Shown here in pieces: positions 1 through 7,263 of a stretch of DNA of 27,518 nucleotides (within the stretch, counting starts at the first letter, position 1; every line of letters begins with the position of its first letter). This DNA is from Ignavibacteriales bacterium UBA6490 (GTDB lineage: Bacteria; Bacteroidota; Ignavibacteria; Ignavibacteriales; Ignavibacteriaceae): contig DJMM01000050.1 of NCBI GenBank assembly GCA_002435365.1, positions 4,541-32,058 on the forward strand, in the 5' to 3' direction. The position numbers were made by a program, and so were the translations under genes. The notes under the pieces are model-generated. The model saw only the letters and a program-made list of their open reading frames with translations. It was not told where the DNA came from and ran no database searches.

Positions 1-1
1 T

Positions 2-1456
2 GTTCTTTCACCCGGTTCTGCAGGAGAGTGGGATGAAAGTGCGCTTTATGTTCCATGGGTAATTTTTGAGAGTGATACTTTTAAAATGTGGTATGGTGCA
101 GGGAGCGCGAGCCTTAATAGATCAGCTATCGGTTATGCATGGTCATTGGATGGTATTTCATGGACAAAGTATAACGATCCAAATACTACAAATCCTCCTT
201 ACCTTGAAAGCGATCCGGTTATGATGCCTGAAGAAGGCTGGGATGATAAATGGAATTATTATCCGTGCGTTATGCATAATAACGGACAGTTTCAAATGTG
301 GTATACGGGAATATCCAGCAGCACTAATATCAAGGCTATTGGTTATGCAACATCAACAGATGGCATAAACTGGAACAAGGATACAACCAATCCAATAATG
401 GAGATTGGACCACCGGGATCATGGGATCACGGCGAAGTTTTCTCACCTAAAGTAATTCTATCCGGTGACACCTATAAAATGTGGTTCGGTGGCTGGGATG
501 GTTCATACGTGCATACAGGTTATGCTGTAGATGTTACCAATATTGCCCACGGCTTGTCTCTGGATATTTTTCCGACTTATATACCCCCCATGGGAGATAC
601 TCTTAAAATATCTTCTTCTGTTTATATCCCTGAGAATCACCAGGTCGAGGTTTATGCTTTAATAAATGGTCCTTCATTCAGCGATTCAATTCAGTTATCT
701 GATAACGGATTACTGAGCAGCGGTAATAATACCTTTTCCGGTGAGATGTGGTTATCCGGTTTGCAGGAAGGATACTTTACAGTAGAACTTAAAACTAATG
801 ACTTAACCAGGGATTTTGTGCACATCTATCCATTCCCATCAAGTTTTGCCACAACCGGACCGTTAAAGTTGGATAGTATTATATATACAGAGATTACAAA
901 TTTCAGATATACCATTAAACCTTACTTCCGGAATTACGGAACAGATTCTACCATCAGCAATATAAGAGTTGATCTGTATTCTGACGATCCCTGGGTGACG
1001 GAAATATATCCTTCGTTTAGAATTATTTCATCATTGGCGCCAGGTGAGACCAAATACGTTCAACCATTTGCAGTAACATATGACTCAGCAACTTTTCCTG
1101 GTTATTTCAATTTAAGGTTTGAATTCAGAATCAATAATACTTTGTACTGGATCGTGGGAATGACAGAGGAGGAGGATGATTTACCTCTACCAACATCTTA
1201 TTTTTTAGAACAGAATTATCCTAATCCATTTAATCCTTCAACAAATATAAAATACTCTGTACCTCAAATATCTAAAGTGCAGATCAAAATCTTTGACATA
1301 CTCGGCAATGAAATTGAGATGTTAGTTAATGAAGAAAAACCAGCTGGCACTTATGAAGTAATCTGGAATGCAGATGGGATTTCAAGCGGAGTTTACTTTT
1401 ATCAATTAAGAGCAGGTTCTTTTATCGAAACTAAGAAGATGATTTTGATGAAGTAA
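2..1456 (+). CDS. Secreted beta-propeller protein with T9SS C-terminal domain (5' end missing)
   Basis: The reading frame is open to the left edge of the window, so this is the C-terminal 484 residues of a longer protein; the first in-frame ATG (86) is internal to a repeat and unlikely to be the start. The N-terminal part holds at least three similar repeats built around MW(Y/F)xG, then IGYA, S.DGI.W.K, the pattern of five-bladed propellers related to glycoside hydrolase family 43/32-like folds. A beta-rich middle follows, and the last 85 or so residues carry QNYPNPFNPSTNIKYSVP, KIFDILGNE and SGVYFYQL, the Por/T9SS type-A sorting domain (TIGR04183-like). Established knowledge: such proteins cross the outer membrane by type IX secretion. 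The substrate, and whether it is an enzyme or only a binding protein, cannot be told; no catalytic residues can be assigned with the start missing. Confidence 0.85.
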   Translation, partial: VLSPGSAGEWDESALYVPWVIFESDTFKMWYGAGSASLNRSAIGYAWSLDGISWTKYNDPNTTNPPYLESDPVMMPEEGWDDKWNYYPCVMHNNGQFQMWYTGISSSTNIKAIGYATSTDGINWNKDTTNPIMEIGPPGSWDHGEVFSPKVILSGDTYKMWFGGWDGSYVHTGYAVDVTNIAHGLSLDIFPTYIPPMGDTLKISSSVYIPENHQVEVYALINGPSFSDSIQLSDNGLLSSGNNTFSGEMWLSGLQEGYFTVELKTNDLTRDFVHIYPFPSSFATTGPLKLDSIIYTEITNFRYTIKPYFRNYGTDSTISNIRVDLYSDDPWVTEIYPSFRIISSLAPGETKYVQPFAVTYDSATFPGYFNLRFEFRINNTLYWIVGMTEEEDDLPLPTSYFLEQNYPNPFNPSTNIKYSVPQISKVQIKIFDILGNEIEMLVNEEKPAGTYEVIWNADGISSGVYFYQLRAGSFIETKKMILMK

Positions 1457-1487
1457 AATAAGGGAGCTGCGACTCCCTTTCTTATTA
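1457..1487 (+). terminator. Rho-independent terminator after the T9SS propeller gene
   Basis: Directly after the stop codon lies AAGGGAG (1460-1466), a six-base loop, and CTCCCTTT (1473-1480), followed by a T-rich stretch. Flanking A and T runs extend the stem. It sits where a terminator is expected. Confidence 0.7.
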
Positions 1488-1776
1488 TCTGCATTTACCA
1501 AAATCCTTTGAGGTTATTAATTAATGCTGATTACAAAACCGCTGGATTCAAAACATTTTAATACCGATACTGTTCCTGAAAACCAGGGTCTTTTCTCCGC
1601 AGCTAAAAATGTCTTCTCCAAATTGTCAAATTAACTTAAATACGTGCAGAACTAATTTTAGTAAAGTCTCGTGCTAAAAGTGAAATATAAACAGCAGCAA
1701 TATTATTGAAGCAAAATAATTGAAAATCCACTTACACAATGATCGGATTATGGATTTGAATATCAATGATTTCAGG

Positions 1777-1842
1777 GATTTGATCTGATTCTGTTCCCAT
1801 TCTAACCCGGATCTAATCTGATTCTGTTCCCATTTTTCTCAA
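1777..1842. repeat. Two-copy 33-bp tandem repeat
   Basis: Copy 1 is 1777-1809 and copy 2 is 1810-1842. A 19-base core, ATCTGATTCTGTTCCCATT, is identical in both (1783-1801 and 1816-1834); the flanks differ by a few bases. Read on the minus strand, the right end resembles part of a repeat in the spacer near 19.1 kb. Function unknown. Confidence 0.75.
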
Positions 1843-2078
1843 ATAATAATCAGCTTACAATAAGCGAGGAATGGACAGAGTCTGGCATTAGCAACCCAAC
1901 AGGCTTCGGTAAGGTTTATAAATTTTCTCAAAATGAGAAACTCCTGTTAATGGACCTGTTTACCGGATTGTAATCTGTTAAAAAGGTCATCAGGATGGAG
2001 ACAGTGTAAAATTTTTGTTTATTCAGGGAGGAAGGCGGCATCAGGAAAATTATTTTTTATTTTTTTACAAATTATTGT

Positions 2079-2122
2079 TATATTAGTGATTCAATTTTCT
2101 GAAGTAGGAAAGTTTAAGGAGA
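2079..2122 (+). promoter_or_regulatory. Probable rpmB promoter -10 and ribosome binding site
   Basis: A very AT-rich stretch contains TATATT (2079-2084) as a possible -10; no good -35 sits at the right distance, so the promoter call is weak. The Shine-Dalgarno AAGGAGA (2116-2122), five bases ahead of the ATG at 2128, is strong and fixes the start of rpmB. Confidence 0.4.
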
Positions 2123-2127
2123 TATAA

Positions 2128-2367
2128 ATGTCAAAAAGGTGTCAGTTAACAGGAACCGGACCGATGACCGGTAACAGTGTATCGCATGCTCATAACCGGA
2201 CTAAACGGAGGTTTCTGCCTAACCTGCAGAAAAAGAGAATCTGGGTTCAGGAACTAAACAGATTTGTTACGGTTAAAGTTACAGCTAAAGCTATTAAAAC
2301 TATTTCCAAGAACGGTACCGCGGAAATTGCAAAACTGGTCAGGGAAAAAAAGATTAAAGCAAGATAA
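2128..2367 (+). CDS. rpmB: 50S ribosomal protein L28
   Basis: A 79-residue basic protein that opens with SKRCQLTGTGPMTGNSVSHA and continues with NRTKRRFLPNLQKKRIW, the full conserved core of bacterial L28, a structural protein of the large ribosomal subunit. The length is normal. It starts at ATG with a strong Shine-Dalgarno and is transcribed alone; the next gene converges on it across a shared terminator. The single cysteine at position 5 is too little to call the zinc-binding form, which carries paired CxxC motifs. The assignment is secure. Confidence 0.97.
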   Translation: MSKRCQLTGTGPMTGNSVSHAHNRTKRRFLPNLQKKRIWVQELNRFVTVKVTAKAIKTISKNGTAEIAKLVREKKIKAR

Positions 2368-2384
2368 ATTTAATTTTACAGTAA

Positions 2385-2418
2385 TAAAAAAAAGGAAAGC
2401 TTAGCTTTCCTTTTTTTT
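2385..2418. terminator. Bidirectional terminator between rpmB and rplI
   Basis: An A run, GGAAAGC (2394-2400), loop TTA, GCTTTCC (2404-2410) and a T run make a near-perfect hairpin whose flanks serve as a U-tract on both strands. It lies between the two converging stop codons and can end both transcripts. Confidence 0.9.
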
Positions 2419-2440
2419 GTTTAAACTGAGTCTTTCCGGG

Positions 2441-2884
2441 TTACTCCCTTACGACCCACACCTTTACCTTAGCGCTAACACTGGTATGTACCTTTACACT
2501 GATTGTGTAAATACCCAGGGATTTGATGGGTTCCTCAATTTCGATCTTTCTTTTGTCGATCTCATATCCTTTTTCTTTAAGGGCATCGGCGATCATCTGC
2601 GTGGTTACAGAACCGAAAATTTTATCTTCCTCGCCGACCTGAACCGGTATGGATATAGATACCTTTTCGATTTCTGCTGATAATTTTTCAGCCGCCTGAA
2701 CCTCCTGCTTCCTTTTAGACTCGAGATTTTTCTTTTCAACTTCCAGAGCCTGGATATTTCCTTTTAAGGCAGCATAGGCATAATTGCGCGGAATAAGATA
2801 ATTGCGGGCATACCCGCTCTTTACTTCAACAACATCACCGATTTGACCCAGTGATTCCATATTTTGTCTTAAAATTACTTTCAT
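2441..2884 (-). CDS. rplI: 50S ribosomal protein L9
   Basis: A 147-residue protein beginning MKVILRQNMESLGQIGDVVE, then VKSGYARNYLIPRNYA, the N-terminal signature of L9. A long charged connecting helix (about residues 45-75) leads to the C-terminal domain ending KVWVVRE. L9 binds 23S rRNA near the L1 stalk and helps keep translation in frame. It is the last gene of rpsF-ssb-rpsR-rplI, 18 bases after rpsR, with a clean Shine-Dalgarno AAGGAGAT ahead of the ATG. The transcript ends at the shared terminator at 2385-2418. The length is normal and nothing is odd. Confidence 0.97.
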   Translation of the reverse strand: MKVILRQNMESLGQIGDVVEVKSGYARNYLIPRNYAYAALKGNIQALEVEKKNLESKRKQEVQAAEKLSAEIEKVSISIPVQVGEEDKIFGSVTTQMIADALKEKGYEIDKRKIEIEEPIKSLGIYTISVKVHTSVSAKVKVWVVRE

Positions 2885-2902
2885 TTACATATCTCCTTCG
2901 GC

Positions 2903-3136
2903 TTATCTCACTGTATCCGAAACATAAGGCAGCAAGGCCATGTGTCTTGCTCTTTTGATAGCTACAGAAAGCTCTCTCTGGTACTTAGCGGATGTGCCGG
3001 TTATTCTTTTAGGGATAATTTTTCCCTGTTCAGTAGTATACCGCTGCAGCAGCTTAATATCTTTATAATCGATATACTTTACCTTGTTTTCAGTAAACCT
3101 GCAGACTTTTTTAGTTTTTACAATTTCTCTTTTCAT
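2903..3136 (-). CDS. rpsR: 30S ribosomal protein S18
   Basis: A 77-residue basic protein with VCRFTENKVKYIDYKDIKLL and the C-terminal ITGTSAKYQRELSVAIKRAR, the S18 core. S18 forms a heterodimer with S6 on the central domain of 16S rRNA, which fits its place in the rpsF operon, 12 bases after ssb. The Shine-Dalgarno is an AAAGG. The zinc-type CxxC pattern seen in some S18 paralogues is absent; only one cysteine is present. Confidence 0.97.
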   Translation of the reverse strand: MKREIVKTKKVCRFTENKVKYIDYKDIKLLQRYTTEQGKIIPKRITGTSAKYQRELSVAIKRARHMALLPYVSDTVR

Positions 3137-3148
3137 TTACCTTTCCAA

Positions 3149-3649
3149 TTATTTTATTAAATCGGACTCCTCATCGGATAAAAATTTATCGAATGTATCC
3201 TCGGTGAAATCAACGGAATTTACATGATCATCCTCGGAGAAAACGTCGTTATTATCTTCAAGAATTTCAACCATCTGCCCGTTTTCACCCTGAGCATATC
3301 CTACTCTTTTATTCAGGAACTGAATCCTGCGGGCTTTTATTTCAACAACACTGCGGTTATAGCCCTCATCGGTTTTCCAGAGCCTGCTCTGGAGTTCCCC
3401 ATCAACAAGAACAGCAGAACCTTTCCTTAATCTTTCACGGCAGCTGTCTGCCAGCCTGTTCCATGCAACAATACCAACATAGCAAACGTCTTCCTGCCAT
3501 TGATTCGAACCATCTCTGTATTTCCTGTTGGAAGCAATGGAGAAATTCACAACAGGAGTATTGTTTGAGGTCTGCCTGTAAACAGGGTCCTTAGTCAGGT
3601 TTCCAGCAATGATAACATTATTTATTTCGGGCATTTTCAGATCTGACAT
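3149..3649 (-). CDS. ssb: Single-stranded DNA-binding protein, with an unusual C-terminus
   Basis: A 166-residue protein. Residues 9-113 form the SSB OB-fold: NNVIIAGNLTKDPVYRQTSN, VNFSIASNRKYRD, WNRLADSCRERLRKGSAVLV and GELQSRLW are typical. The rest is an acidic tail rich in D and E. Most bacterial SSBs end in a conserved tip close to DIPF, which recruits repair and replication partners; this one ends DEESDLIK, with no such tip, although FDKFLSDEE is close by. It lies between rpsF and rpsR as in many bacteria. The first ATG is chosen because a GGAGGT sits upstream at good distance; a second ATG five codons later is possible. The frame runs cleanly to its stop, so this is not an obvious frameshift. 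Confidence 0.93.
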   Translation of the reverse strand: MSDLKMPEINNVIIAGNLTKDPVYRQTSNNTPVVNFSIASNRKYRDGSNQWQEDVCYVGIVAWNRLADSCRERLRKGSAVLVDGELQSRLWKTDEGYNRSVVEIKARRIQFLNKRVGYAQGENGQMVEILEDNNDVFSEDDHVNSVDFTEDTFDKFLSDEESDLIK

Positions 3650-3691
3650 GGTAATTTTACCTCCATACTTAACGAATGTAATTATTTATAA

Positions 3692-4105
3692 CTAACTTTC
3701 CGTAGAACTGACATCACCTTCTTCTTTTGCTCCTAAAACGACAGATGGTTCAGCTGAATTTTCTAATTCTAAGGAAACACTGCTTTTCTTTTCCAGATAT
3801 TCCACAGCGTCTTTATCCAGTTTGATGATAAGGAATCTTAAAAAAGTTTCTTTATTGAGGTTGTAGAAGCGTTCAAGTTTGGAAACGATGCTGGTCGGTG
3901 CGCTGAATCTGTATATTACATAATAGCCGATCTTGCTCTTCTCTACCATATATGCTAATCTTTTCCGGCCCCAATTCTCAACATTCTTTATCTCGCCGCC
4001 GTTATTCTGGATCTGGTCTGTAATGCGTGCAATTTCCGCATTAATCTGTTCATCATCAAGCGCTGCATTAATAAGTACAGCACTCTCGTACATCAGGTAC
4101 TTCAT
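3692..4105 (-). CDS. rpsF: 30S ribosomal protein S6
   Basis: A 137-residue protein: MYESAVLINAALDDEQINAE, then GGEIKNVENWGRKRLAYMVEK and YYVIYRFSAPTSIVSKLERF, the S6 fold that pairs with S18 on 16S rRNA. The body spans about residues 5-105; beyond it lies an acidic, serine-rich tail of about 30 residues, as in several S6 proteins. The start at 4105 is favoured by AGGGAGGTG eight bases upstream; the ATG four codons later lacks its own site. It heads the rpsF-ssb-rpsR-rplI operon, and a hairpin in its leader may be an autoregulatory site. Confidence 0.96.
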   Translation of the reverse strand: MKYLMYESAVLINAALDDEQINAEIARITDQIQNNGGEIKNVENWGRKRLAYMVEKSKIGYYVIYRFSAPTSIVSKLERFYNLNKETFLRFLIIKLDKDAVEYLEKKSSVSLELENSAEPSVVLGAKEEGDVSSTES

Positions 4106-4139
4106 CCGGGTTTCACCTCCCTATGGACTTTGTTTAAGG

Positions 4140-4164
4140 CCCCCGGTCATAACCGGAAGCAGGG
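4140..4164 (-). promoter_or_regulatory. Candidate S6:S18-type leader hairpin upstream of rpsF
   Basis: On the minus strand the rpsF leader reads CCC, a five-base bulge TGCTT, CCGGT, loop TATG, ACCGG, then GGG. This gives a two-step hairpin with one asymmetric bulge, about 35 bases before the start codon. In many bacteria the S6:S18 complex binds a hairpin with a conserved CCG in the rpsF leader and represses the operon. The position and the CCG-bearing stem fit; exact agreement with the published consensus was not checked. Confidence 0.4.
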
Positions 4165-4183
4165 ATTAATAAAATATGTATTT

Positions 4184-4189
4184 ATTATA
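4184..4189 (-). promoter_or_regulatory. -10 element for the rpsF operon
   Basis: A perfect TATAAT on the minus strand, about 80 bases before the rpsF ATG and upstream of the leader hairpin. The -35 region at the usual 17-base distance is poor. It makes an internal promoter separating rpsF-ssb-rpsR-rplI from pth likely. Confidence 0.4.
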
Positions 4190-4272
4190 TGTAATTTATT
4201 TAATTAAGGCCGAAATAACAAGAGAAACCTGAAATCCCGGTTTATACAAGCAATATTTTTTATCTTAAAGAA

Positions 4273-4845
4273 TCAATCCTCTTTAATTTTGCTGTAAAAA
4301 TCAAGCATTTGTTTGATGCCTCCTGCTGTAAATGCATCAATAAGCTGCAGGGTAAGCCCGGCAGAGCTCTCAATTGCCCCCAGTTCGCTTTTATGGAATT
4401 TGCTAAGGACGTAATCGGCCATCTCACCTTTTGTAAATTCTGATCCTATGCCTATTCTGATTCTCGGGAATACGTTTGAACCGGTATGGTAAATTATGGA
4501 TTTCATACCATTATGGCCGCCGTCTCCTCCTGAAGCCCTTACCCTCAGGGAGCCGATATTCAGGTTAACATCGTCCGCTACTACCAGGAAGTCCTTCAAT
4601 TCTGCATTAAAGAAATCCAGAGCATGAATTGCTGCCAGGCCGCTGTTGTTTACATAAGTTGCAGGTTTAACAAGAACGAAGGGATTTTCTCCCGATTCAC
4701 CTTCGGAAAAATAATAGTCAGCTTTGGAGGGGATAAATGATAATTTGTTTTTTTCTGCGAAAGAGTTAAGGATCAAAAATCCTATGTTGTGCCGGGTATT
4801 CTCATACCGTCTTCCCGGATTTCCAATCCCTAAAACAATTCGCAC
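4273..4845 (-). CDS. pth: Peptidyl-tRNA hydrolase (GTG start)
   Basis: A 190-residue protein that matches bacterial Pth from its first residues: RIVLGIGNPGRRYENTRHN holds N9 and the catalytic H19; YVNNSG follows at 65-70; VADDVNLNIGSLRVR holds D92; GGDGGHNGMKSI holds N112. It releases tRNA from peptidyl-tRNA that has dropped off ribosomes, an essential cytosolic recycling step. Length and residue spacing agree with the E. coli enzyme (H20, D93, N114). The start codon is GTG at 4845, eight bases after the rplY stop, without a strong Shine-Dalgarno, so translation is probably coupled to rplY. The prs-rplY-pth string is common in bacteria. Confidence 0.96.
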   Translation of the reverse strand: MRIVLGIGNPGRRYENTRHNIGFLILNSFAEKNKLSFIPSKADYYFSEGESGENPFVLVKPATYVNNSGLAAIHALDFFNAELKDFLVVADDVNLNIGSLRVRASGGDGGHNGMKSIIYHTGSNVFPRIRIGIGSEFTKGEMADYVLSKFHKSELGAIESSAGLTLQLIDAFTAGGIKQMLDFYSKIKED

Positions 4846-4853
4846 TTTTAACT

Positions 4854-5486
4854 TTATTCTTCTTTTTCTGCTTTACCCTTTGCAATAACCTCTGGTTCAG
4901 TCGGTTCAGCTTCAGCTTCCTCAACCACCTCTTTTTCAACCTTAGGATGAACGATGGCAACCACGGCGGTTTCAGGGGGGCTCATGAATGTAACATTTTC
5001 CACTGCCAGACCGCTGATATGAATCGTTTCACCCAGGCGTAATTCCGCAACATTAACAACAATATGCTGAGGGATATCTTTCGGCAGGCATTCGATCTCA
5101 ACTCTGTGCATATTAACCTGCAGCAGACCTCCCTCTTTAACGCCGACAGGACTTCCGACAAACTGCAGGGGAACTTCAATCTGTATTTTCTCTCCCTTGG
5201 TAAGACCAAGCAGATCAAAATGAACCACTCTATCGGTAACCGGATCAAACTGAACATCTTTTATTATACAATCATGTTCGCTGCCGTCATTAAGCTGAAG
5301 GTTTATAAGGTGTGTCTCCGCAGTAAAAACAAGCGGATTTATTAATTTTTCGATCACATCCAATGCTATAGGATCACCGTTCTTTGAATAATACACTCCC
5401 GGCACTCTTCCACTATTACGTAATGCACTTCTTGAGGATTTACTGATCTCGGTTCTAATGTTCGCCGCTAAATTTATTTTCTCCAT
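4854..5486 (-). CDS. rplY: 50S ribosomal protein L25 (general stress protein Ctc family)
   Basis: A 210-residue long-form L25, with the 5S-rRNA-binding domain first (MEKINLAANIRTEISK, SGRVPGVYYSK, about residues 1-90) and the TL5/Ctc beta domain next (VVHFDLLGLTKGEKIQIEVP, then GVKEGGLLQVNMHRVEIECL). A low-complexity tail rich in E and V closes it. The start at 5486 is chosen over a frame-compatible ATG at 5519, because TGGAGA lies just ahead of it and because the longer form would overlap the end of prs. The gene follows prs by 13 bases and precedes pth by 8. L25 binds 5S rRNA in the large subunit. Confidence 0.93.
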   Translation of the reverse strand: MEKINLAANIRTEISKSSRSALRNSGRVPGVYYSKNGDPIALDVIEKLINPLVFTAETHLINLQLNDGSEHDCIIKDVQFDPVTDRVVHFDLLGLTKGEKIQIEVPLQFVGSPVGVKEGGLLQVNMHRVEIECLPKDIPQHIVVNVAELRLGETIHISGLAVENVTFMSPPETAVVAIVHPKVEKEVVEEAEAEPTEPEVIAKGKAEKEE

Positions 5487-5499
5487 TATTTCTCCAATG

Positions 5500-6441
5500 T
5501 TAGCTTTTATCAATATCAAACAATGAGCTTATCGACTCATTATTATATGTACGTGCTATTGCTTCTGCAAATATCTCAGCTGCAGAAATTATTTCAATTT
5601 TTTCCGAATTTTCCTTTAAGGATATAGTATCCGATACAAACAACTGTTTTATTTCGCTGTTATTTATCCGTTCCAGGGCCGGGCCGCTTAAAAGAGGATG
5701 AGTTACAGCCCCGTAAATTTCTTTTGCCCCTTTCTTTTTAAGGGCATCAATTGCACCGGCAAAAGTACCCGCGGTGTCAATAAGATCATCAACTATAAGA
5801 ACGTCTTTTCCATTAACCTCGCCGATTATATGTACCACCTCGGCAAGATTTTGTTTTGGTCTTCTTTTATCAATCACAACAAGATCAGCGTGAAGCCTTT
5901 TGGCATATGATCTTGCCATTTTTATTCCGCCAACATCGGGAGATACCACGGCAAAATTGCTCCCGAACTTATCAAATATTTTTCCGAAGACGGATGAACC
6001 GTACAGATGGTCAAAGGGAATATCAAAAAATCCCTGTATCTGCGCCGCATGCAGATCCATTGTTATAACACGGTCGGCACCTGCAACAGTAATAAGGTTT
6101 GCAACCAGCTTGGCAGTTATTGAAACTCTGGGCTGATCTTTTCTATCCTGCCTGGAATAACCGAAGTAAGGGATAACTGCAGTAATTCTTTTAGCTGAAG
6201 CCCTTTTAGCTGCATCAACCATAATAAGCAGTTCAATCAGGTTATCCGAAGGCGGATTGGTGGACTGGATAATGAAAACATCCGATCCGCGGATATTTTC
6301 TCCGTATTTAACCCAGATTTCACCATCGCTGAATCTTTTCAATTCAACAGAGCCAAGCGGTAAATTAAGAACTTTGGCAATTTTTTGAGCAAGGGGTAAG
6401 TTGGAACTGCCAGAAAAGATCTTAAATTCGGTCTGTGCCAT
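5500..6441 (-). CDS. prs: Ribose-phosphate pyrophosphokinase
   Basis: A 313-residue class I PRPP synthetase, which transfers pyrophosphate from ATP to ribose 5-phosphate to give PRPP for purine, pyrimidine, histidine, tryptophan and NAD synthesis. Visible signatures: FSDGEIWVKYGENIRGSDVF (37-56), YFGYSRQDRKDQPR (92-105) of the ATP site, MDLHAAQIQGFFD (128-140) with H131, and the PRPP loop VLIVDDLIDTAGT (214-226). Length is normal. The Shine-Dalgarno is weak. A good promoter lies just upstream, so prs starts the prs-rplY-pth transcript even though another minus-strand gene ends 60 bases before it. Confidence 0.97.
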   Translation of the reverse strand: MAQTEFKIFSGSSNLPLAQKIAKVLNLPLGSVELKRFSDGEIWVKYGENIRGSDVFIIQSTNPPSDNLIELLIMVDAAKRASAKRITAVIPYFGYSRQDRKDQPRVSITAKLVANLITVAGADRVITMDLHAAQIQGFFDIPFDHLYGSSVFGKIFDKFGSNFAVVSPDVGGIKMARSYAKRLHADLVVIDKRRPKQNLAEVVHIIGEVNGKDVLIVDDLIDTAGTFAGAIDALKKKGAKEIYGAVTHPLLSGPALERINNSEIKQLFVSDTISLKENSEKIEIISAAEIFAEAIARTYNNESISSLFDIDKS

Positions 6442-6471
6442 AATTTAATTTACTTTTTAAAATAGTTGGTA

Positions 6472-6500
6472 AATATAAAAAAAAGCCCCGGCCAAGTCAA
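6472..6500 (-). promoter_or_regulatory. Sigma-70-type promoter for prs-rplY-pth
   Basis: On the minus strand TTGACT (6500-6495), a 17-base spacer and TATATT (6477-6472) match the housekeeping promoter pattern closely. The predicted start of transcription is about 25 bases before the prs ATG. Confidence 0.55.
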
Positions 6501-6501
6501 T

Positions 6502-7164
6502 TTAATCCTTTTTTTTTCTGAACAGAAAAATTATGACAATTAACAGTACCAGGCCCGCCAATCCGTAAATCCAGAAGGGCGTTTCCTTGATTTTATAGGG
6601 ACGAAAAGTAACCGAGATTGTCTTTCCTTTGCCGATATCGGCAAGACTATAGTTCCAGATCAGGGTGCTTTCCTCAACTGCAGTTGAATTATGGGTAATT
6701 ATTTCTCCCGAGAATTTGTACCTGTAAGTAACAAAAAATTTACTTCCGTCAATCCCGAAGCCGGTAGCAATGGGGGGAATAAACTGTGAGAATACGAGTT
6801 GTCCGGCAGCTCCCTCTTTAAGTGAGAAATTAGCATCTGCAAAAGCCCTGGTCATATTAAGTGAATCTATGTGAGGAAAGGAAAACTCAATTTCCGCATG
6901 TGAGGTACTGTCGGTTGAATCAGAATATACCTTCACATTTTCGATATTAATAAAGGGGGAGGTAAATTCCGCAGTTATGGAATCTTCCCTGAAAATACCG
7001 ATATAATTCATCGCTTTAACACTCTCAGAATCGGGAAGACTCATCCAATAATGGATTTTCATTTTCCCGGAGCCATCCGGATAGACCTGGGTGTCCTGCG
7101 TATAATTTAAACAGCCCTGAATTATTGCTGCTGCAATTGCCGCAAAAAGTATTATTTTTTTCAA
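6502..7164 (-). CDS. Probable lipoprotein with a C-terminal membrane helix (LppM-like)
   Basis: A 220-residue protein of unknown function. Residues 1-17 form a lipoprotein signal with lipobox IIQGC and the lipidated cysteine at 18. The start NYTQDTQVYPDGSGKMKIHY resembles LppM/DUF3153-type domains, in which a conserved DGSG follows the lipobox; this is a resemblance by eye only. The middle is predicted beta-rich, and residues 196-215 (WIYGLAGLVLLIVIIFLF) form a membrane helix before a basic RKKKD tail, so both ends would be anchored in the inner membrane with the body outside the cytoplasm. The start is TTG, with an in-frame stop just upstream, and AGGA lies ahead of it. It ends 60 bases before prs, which has its own promoter. 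Confidence 0.75.
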   Translation of the reverse strand: MKKIILFAAIAAAIIQGCLNYTQDTQVYPDGSGKMKIHYWMSLPDSESVKAMNYIGIFREDSITAEFTSPFINIENVKVYSDSTDSTSHAEIEFSFPHIDSLNMTRAFADANFSLKEGAAGQLVFSQFIPPIATGFGIDGSKFFVTYRYKFSGEIITHNSTAVEESTLIWNYSLADIGKGKTISVTFRPYKIKETPFWIYGLAGLVLLIVIIFLFRKKKD

Positions 7165-7263
7165 GTTATATTATTCCTGATTCTTTTAATTAAAAGCTGC
7201 ATCTAAACTTATAGAAAAATTTGCTATTTTTCATTAAATTTGCAAGGTTTTAAGGAGAAATTA

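Larger units (their letters stand above)
1457..2127. other. Gene-poor spacer
   Basis: About 670 bases without a convincing gene. It begins with a terminator hairpin and holds a 33-bp tandem repeat (1777-1842), a small hairpin GCTTA/TAAGC (1853-1865), and a short palindrome TTTCTCA-AAA-TGAGAAA (1924-1940). The rpmB promoter and ribosome binding site lie at its right end. A 36-codon open frame at 1524-1634 has no ribosome binding site or recognisable product. No RNA gene was recognised. Part of the repeat is related to sequence in the spacer near 19.1 kb. Confidence 0.6.

Noticed and set aside
1524..1634. A 36-codon plus-strand frame in the first spacer (MLITKPLDSK...)
   Set aside because: No ribosome binding site, no recognisable product, and a similar open stretch on the other strand; likely chance.
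4200..4260. AAACC/GGTTT hairpin after pth as a terminator
   Set aside because: The stem is only five bases with a nine-base loop and a broken T-run; too weak to call.
5487..5519. Longer start for rplY at 5519
   Set aside because: It would overlap the prs gene, and the strong ribosome binding site lies before 5486 instead.
6470..6500. GC-rich run followed by eight T on the minus strand, as a terminator of the lipoprotein gene
   Set aside because: The GC segment cannot form a stem with a usable loop; the same bases match a good promoter with 17-base spacing.
7240..7263. Longer start for the FmdB-like gene at 7240
   Set aside because: The family begins MPxYEYxC and the AAGGAGA site serves the ATG at 7264.
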